Shown one piece after another: positions 13,547-15,920 of a stretch of 15,920 nt of DNA. Source of the DNA: FEN-1297 sp046706945 (lineage in GTDB: Bacteria; Bacteroidota; Ignavibacteria; Ignavibacteriales; Ignavibacteriaceae); assembly GCA_046706945.1 (NCBI GenBank), contig JBJKOY010000378.1, positions 1-15,920 of the forward strand, given 5' to 3'. The notes beneath the pieces are model-generated. The model was not told the origin of the DNA. It ran no database searches and saw nothing but the letters and a program-made list of their open reading frames with translations. Within the stretch, counting starts at the first letter, position 1. Each line of letters begins with the position of its first letter. Position numbers and translations under genes: made by a program.

Positions 13547-15920
13547 ATGGCAAAACAACCTAAATATGTTTATTTCTTCGGAGGTAAAAAAGCCGAAGGA
13601 AAAGCCGAGATGAAGAATCTTTTGGGCGGAAAAGGCGCTAATCTGGCCGAGATGGTCAATATTGGAATGCCTGTTCCCGCAGGATTTACCATAACTACGG
13701 AAGTATGTACTTATTATTATAACAACAAGAAGAAATATCCCAAGGAATTGAAGAACAGCGTACTCGACGCTCTGAAAAAAGTGGAAAAACAAATGGAAGC
13801 GAAATTCGGAGATAAGAAAAATCCCCTGCTGGTTTCCGTTAGAAGCGGTGCCAGGGCTTCAATGCCGGGAATGATGGATACTATTTTGAACCTGGGATTA
13901 AACGACGTTACGGTGCAGGGAATAATCGAAAAGACCGGCAACCCGAGGTTCGCATACGATTCCTACAGAAGGTTCGTTCAAATGTACGGAGACGTGGTTC
14001 TGGGATTGAAACCCGTTGATAAACATGAAGAGGATCCTTTTGAAGTAATAATCGACAGGAAAAAAAGCGGGAACGGGTTTAAGTACGATACGGAACTCAC
14101 CGCGGATCATTTGAAAGAACTTGTTGCCGAATTTAAAGCCGCAATTAAAGAGAAAACCGGTCACAGTTTTCCGGACGACCCGATGGAGCAGTTGTGGGGC
14201 GCGATCGGCGCGGTCTTCGGATCTTGGAACAACGAGAGGGCTATAATATACCGCAAGTTGAACAATATCCCCGGCGACTGGGGTACCGCCGTTAACGTGC
14301 AGTCGATGGTATTCGGCAATATGGGAGAAGATTCCGGAACCGGCGTTGCGTTTACGAGAGATCCCGCTGCCGGAGCTAATGTTTTCTACGGCGAATATCT
14401 TTTTAATGCCCAGGGCGAAGATGTGGTTGCGGGTATAAGGACACCTCTGCCTATTTCCAAGCTCCAGGACGACGATCCAAAAATTTACAAACAGCTTAAC
14501 GATATAAGGCTGAACCTGGAAAAACATTATAAGGACATGATGGATATCGAATTCACCATCCAGCAGGGTAAATTGTGGATGCTTCAATGCCGCGTTGGCA
14601 AGAGAACCGGGTTTGCCGCAATTAAAATGGCCGTCGATATGGTTAAAGAAAAATTGATTCAAAAAGAAGAAGCGATTAACAGGATCGAACCCAACCAGCT
14701 TAACCAATTCCTTCGCCCGATCTTCGATTTAGAAGAAAAACGTAAAGCGGTCGGCGAAGGCAGGCTGCTTGCCAAAGGCCTGAACGCCGGACCCGGCGCC
14801 GCGTCCGGTAAAATTGCTCTGAGTGCCCAGGATGCGGACGAAATGGCGTCCAAAGGAGAAAAAGTTATTCTGGTTAGAATCGAAACTTCTCCCGAAGACA
14901 TTAAAGGCATGAACGCGTCCGAAGGTATCCTTACGGCAAGAGGCGGTATGACTTCGCACGCGGCCCTGGTTGCCAGACAAATGGGGAAAGTCTGCGTTGC
15001 CGGCTGCGGTTCGTTAAAAATTAATTACAGGGACAGAACTGTTGGAGGTGAGGGAAAAGATATCCTTCTTAAAGAAGGAGATTATATTTCCATCGACGGT
15101 ACTACCGGCGAGGTTATTTCCGGAAAAATCGAAACCAAGCCTTCGGAAGTAATACAGGTATTAATAAATAAAACATTGGACGAAAAAGATTCCCCTGTCT
15201 ACCAGACATACTCAAGCTTGATGAAATGGGCTGACCAGCTTAGAAAATTAAATATCAGGACCAATGCGGATCAGCCGGATCAGGCGGCTAACGCAGTTGC
15301 TTTCGGCGCGGAAGGAATCGGACTATGCCGGACCGAGCATATGTTCTTCGGCGGTGATAGAATTATGTCCGTCAGAAAAATGATTGTTTCCGATACCGTT
15401 GAAGAAAGAAAGGCCGCTCTTGCGGAACTTCTGCCTCTTCAAAGGGAGGACTTTACCGGCATATTCGAGGAAATGAACGGGCTGCCCGCTACGATACGCA
15501 CGCTCGATCCCCCGCTTCACGAGTTCCTTCCCCACGAGGACAAAGAAATCGGCGAACTGGCCGCCGCTTTGAACATCTCCGTTGAAACATTAAAGTCAAA
15601 GATAGACAATCTGCACGAATTCAACCCGATGCTCGGGTTCAGAGGATGCCGGCTCGGCGTGCTTTACCCCGAGATTACCGAAATGCAGGCCCGCGCAATT
15701 ATGGAAGCGGCCTGCGACGTAGCCAGCAAAGGGATAAAAGTAAAACCGGAAATCATGATACCTCTCGTGGGCGACTTGAATGAATTCAAACTCCAGGAAG
15801 AAATAGTAAGAAGAGTTGCCGCCGATGTAATGAAAGAAAAAGGCAAAAAAATCAATTACATGGTCGGGACAATGATCGAACTGCCCCGCGCTGCCGTTAC
15901 TGCGGACCAGATCGCAAAAG
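13547..15920 (+). CDS. ppdK: Pyruvate, phosphate dikinase, 3' end outside window
   Basis: PPDK reversibly converts pyruvate, ATP and phosphate to phosphoenolpyruvate, AMP and pyrophosphate, serving gluconeogenesis or pyrophosphate-based glycolysis in the cytoplasm. The frame stays open to the window edge for 791 codons; family members are about 870-910 residues, so roughly 100 are missing. The N-terminal ATP-grasp domain shows LLGGKGANLAEM (about 25-36) and SVRSGARASMPGMMDTILNL. The swivelling domain carries the phosphohistidine in GGMTSHAALVARQMG (His471). The C-terminal PEP/pyruvate barrel shows EGIGLCRTEHMFF, IRTLDPPLHEFLPH (Arg651), NPMLGFRGCRLGV and MVGTMIELPRAA. The final catalytic Cys region lies beyond the edge. 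It is separated from lpxK by 81 A/T-rich bases and has its own strong ribosome site, so it is probably transcribed separately. Confidence 0.97.
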   Translation, partial: MAKQPKYVYFFGGKKAEGKAEMKNLLGGKGANLAEMVNIGMPVPAGFTITTEVCTYYYNNKKKYPKELKNSVLDALKKVEKQMEAKFGDKKNPLLVSVRSGARASMPGMMDTILNLGLNDVTVQGIIEKTGNPRFAYDSYRRFVQMYGDVVLGLKPVDKHEEDPFEVIIDRKKSGNGFKYDTELTADHLKELVAEFKAAIKEKTGHSFPDDPMEQLWGAIGAVFGSWNNERAIIYRKLNNIPGDWGTAVNVQSMVFGNMGEDSGTGVAFTRDPAAGANVFYGEYLFNAQGEDVVAGIRTPLPISKLQDDDPKIYKQLNDIRLNLEKHYKDMMDIEFTIQQGKLWMLQCRVGKRTGFAAIKMAVDMVKEKLIQKEEAINRIEPNQLNQFLRPIFDLEEKRKAVGEGRLLAKGLNAGPGAASGKIALSAQDADEMASKGEKVILVRIETSPEDIKGMNASEGILTARGGMTSHAALVARQMGKVCVAGCGSLKINYRDRTVGGEGKDILLKEGDYISIDGTTGEVISGKIETKPSEVIQVLINKTLDEKDSPVYQTYSSLMKWADQLRKLNIRTNADQPDQAANAVAFGAEGIGLCRTEHMFFGGDRIMSVRKMIVSDTVEERKAALAELLPLQREDFTGIFEEMNGLPATIRTLDPPLHEFLPHEDKEIGELAAALNISVETLKSKIDNLHEFNPMLGFRGCRLGVLYPEITEMQARAIMEAACDVASKGIKVKPEIMIPLVGDLNEFKLQEEIVRRVAADVMKEKGKKINYMVGTMIELPRAAVTADQIAK

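Noticed and set aside
13898..14707. 269-codon open frame on the minus strand
   Set aside because: It lies entirely inside ppdK, whose + strand frame shows unbroken family motifs. The minus-strand product has no recognisable domain and no ribosome site.

Overview
The window (about 45% GC by eye) looks like chromosomal housekeeping DNA from a Gram-negative bacterium of the Bacteroidota/Ignavibacteria group, most likely Ignavibacteria-like. The best evidence is the secreted protein at 7068-9047, whose C-terminal domain opens with QNMPNPF and ends KKMVVIK, the type IX secretion (T9SS) sorting-domain pattern common in that group. Lipid A genes (lpxB, lpxK) confirm an outer membrane, and lpxK has the DDAFQHR form that I recall from Bacteroidota-type enzymes. 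Starts with weak or absent Shine-Dalgarno sequences, including two TTG starts, fit too. All genes lie on the + strand; the longer minus-strand open frames are shadows.

Layout: (1) 3' part of tpiA (glycolysis), cut by the window edge. (2) A short intergenic region with a good promoter candidate, then an 863-residue exported glycoside-hydrolase-2-like protein that has lost both catalytic glutamates and ends in six membrane helices resembling a Yip1-type domain. (3) smc, 12 bases downstream, starting at TTG and interrupted by one in-frame TAA at codon 377; the same frame continues without a shift through hinge and C-terminal head. (4) A repeat-built, probably beta-propeller, T9SS cargo protein. 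(5) A 116-base spacer with G/T-rich and C/A-rich segments and a perfect hairpin, then an MtnX-like HAD phosphatase. (6) A close-packed envelope-lipid cluster: a PEMT/ICMT-type membrane methyltransferase, lpxB, a DUF374-type acyltransferase-like protein overlapping lpxB by 11 bases, and lpxK. (7) ppdK (pyruvate phosphate dikinase), starting after a strong GGAGGA site preceded by a 15-base perfect palindrome, and running off the right edge.

The genes form a few functional groups rather than one dedicated system: central carbon metabolism at both ends (tpiA, ppdK), chromosome organisation (smc), outer-membrane lipid synthesis and protein export. I see no mobile element, CRISPR array, tRNA, rRNA or defence island. 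The two observations most worth following are the membrane-anchored GH2 pseudoenzyme and the nonsense codon in smc. No gene-free stretch exceeds 300 bases.
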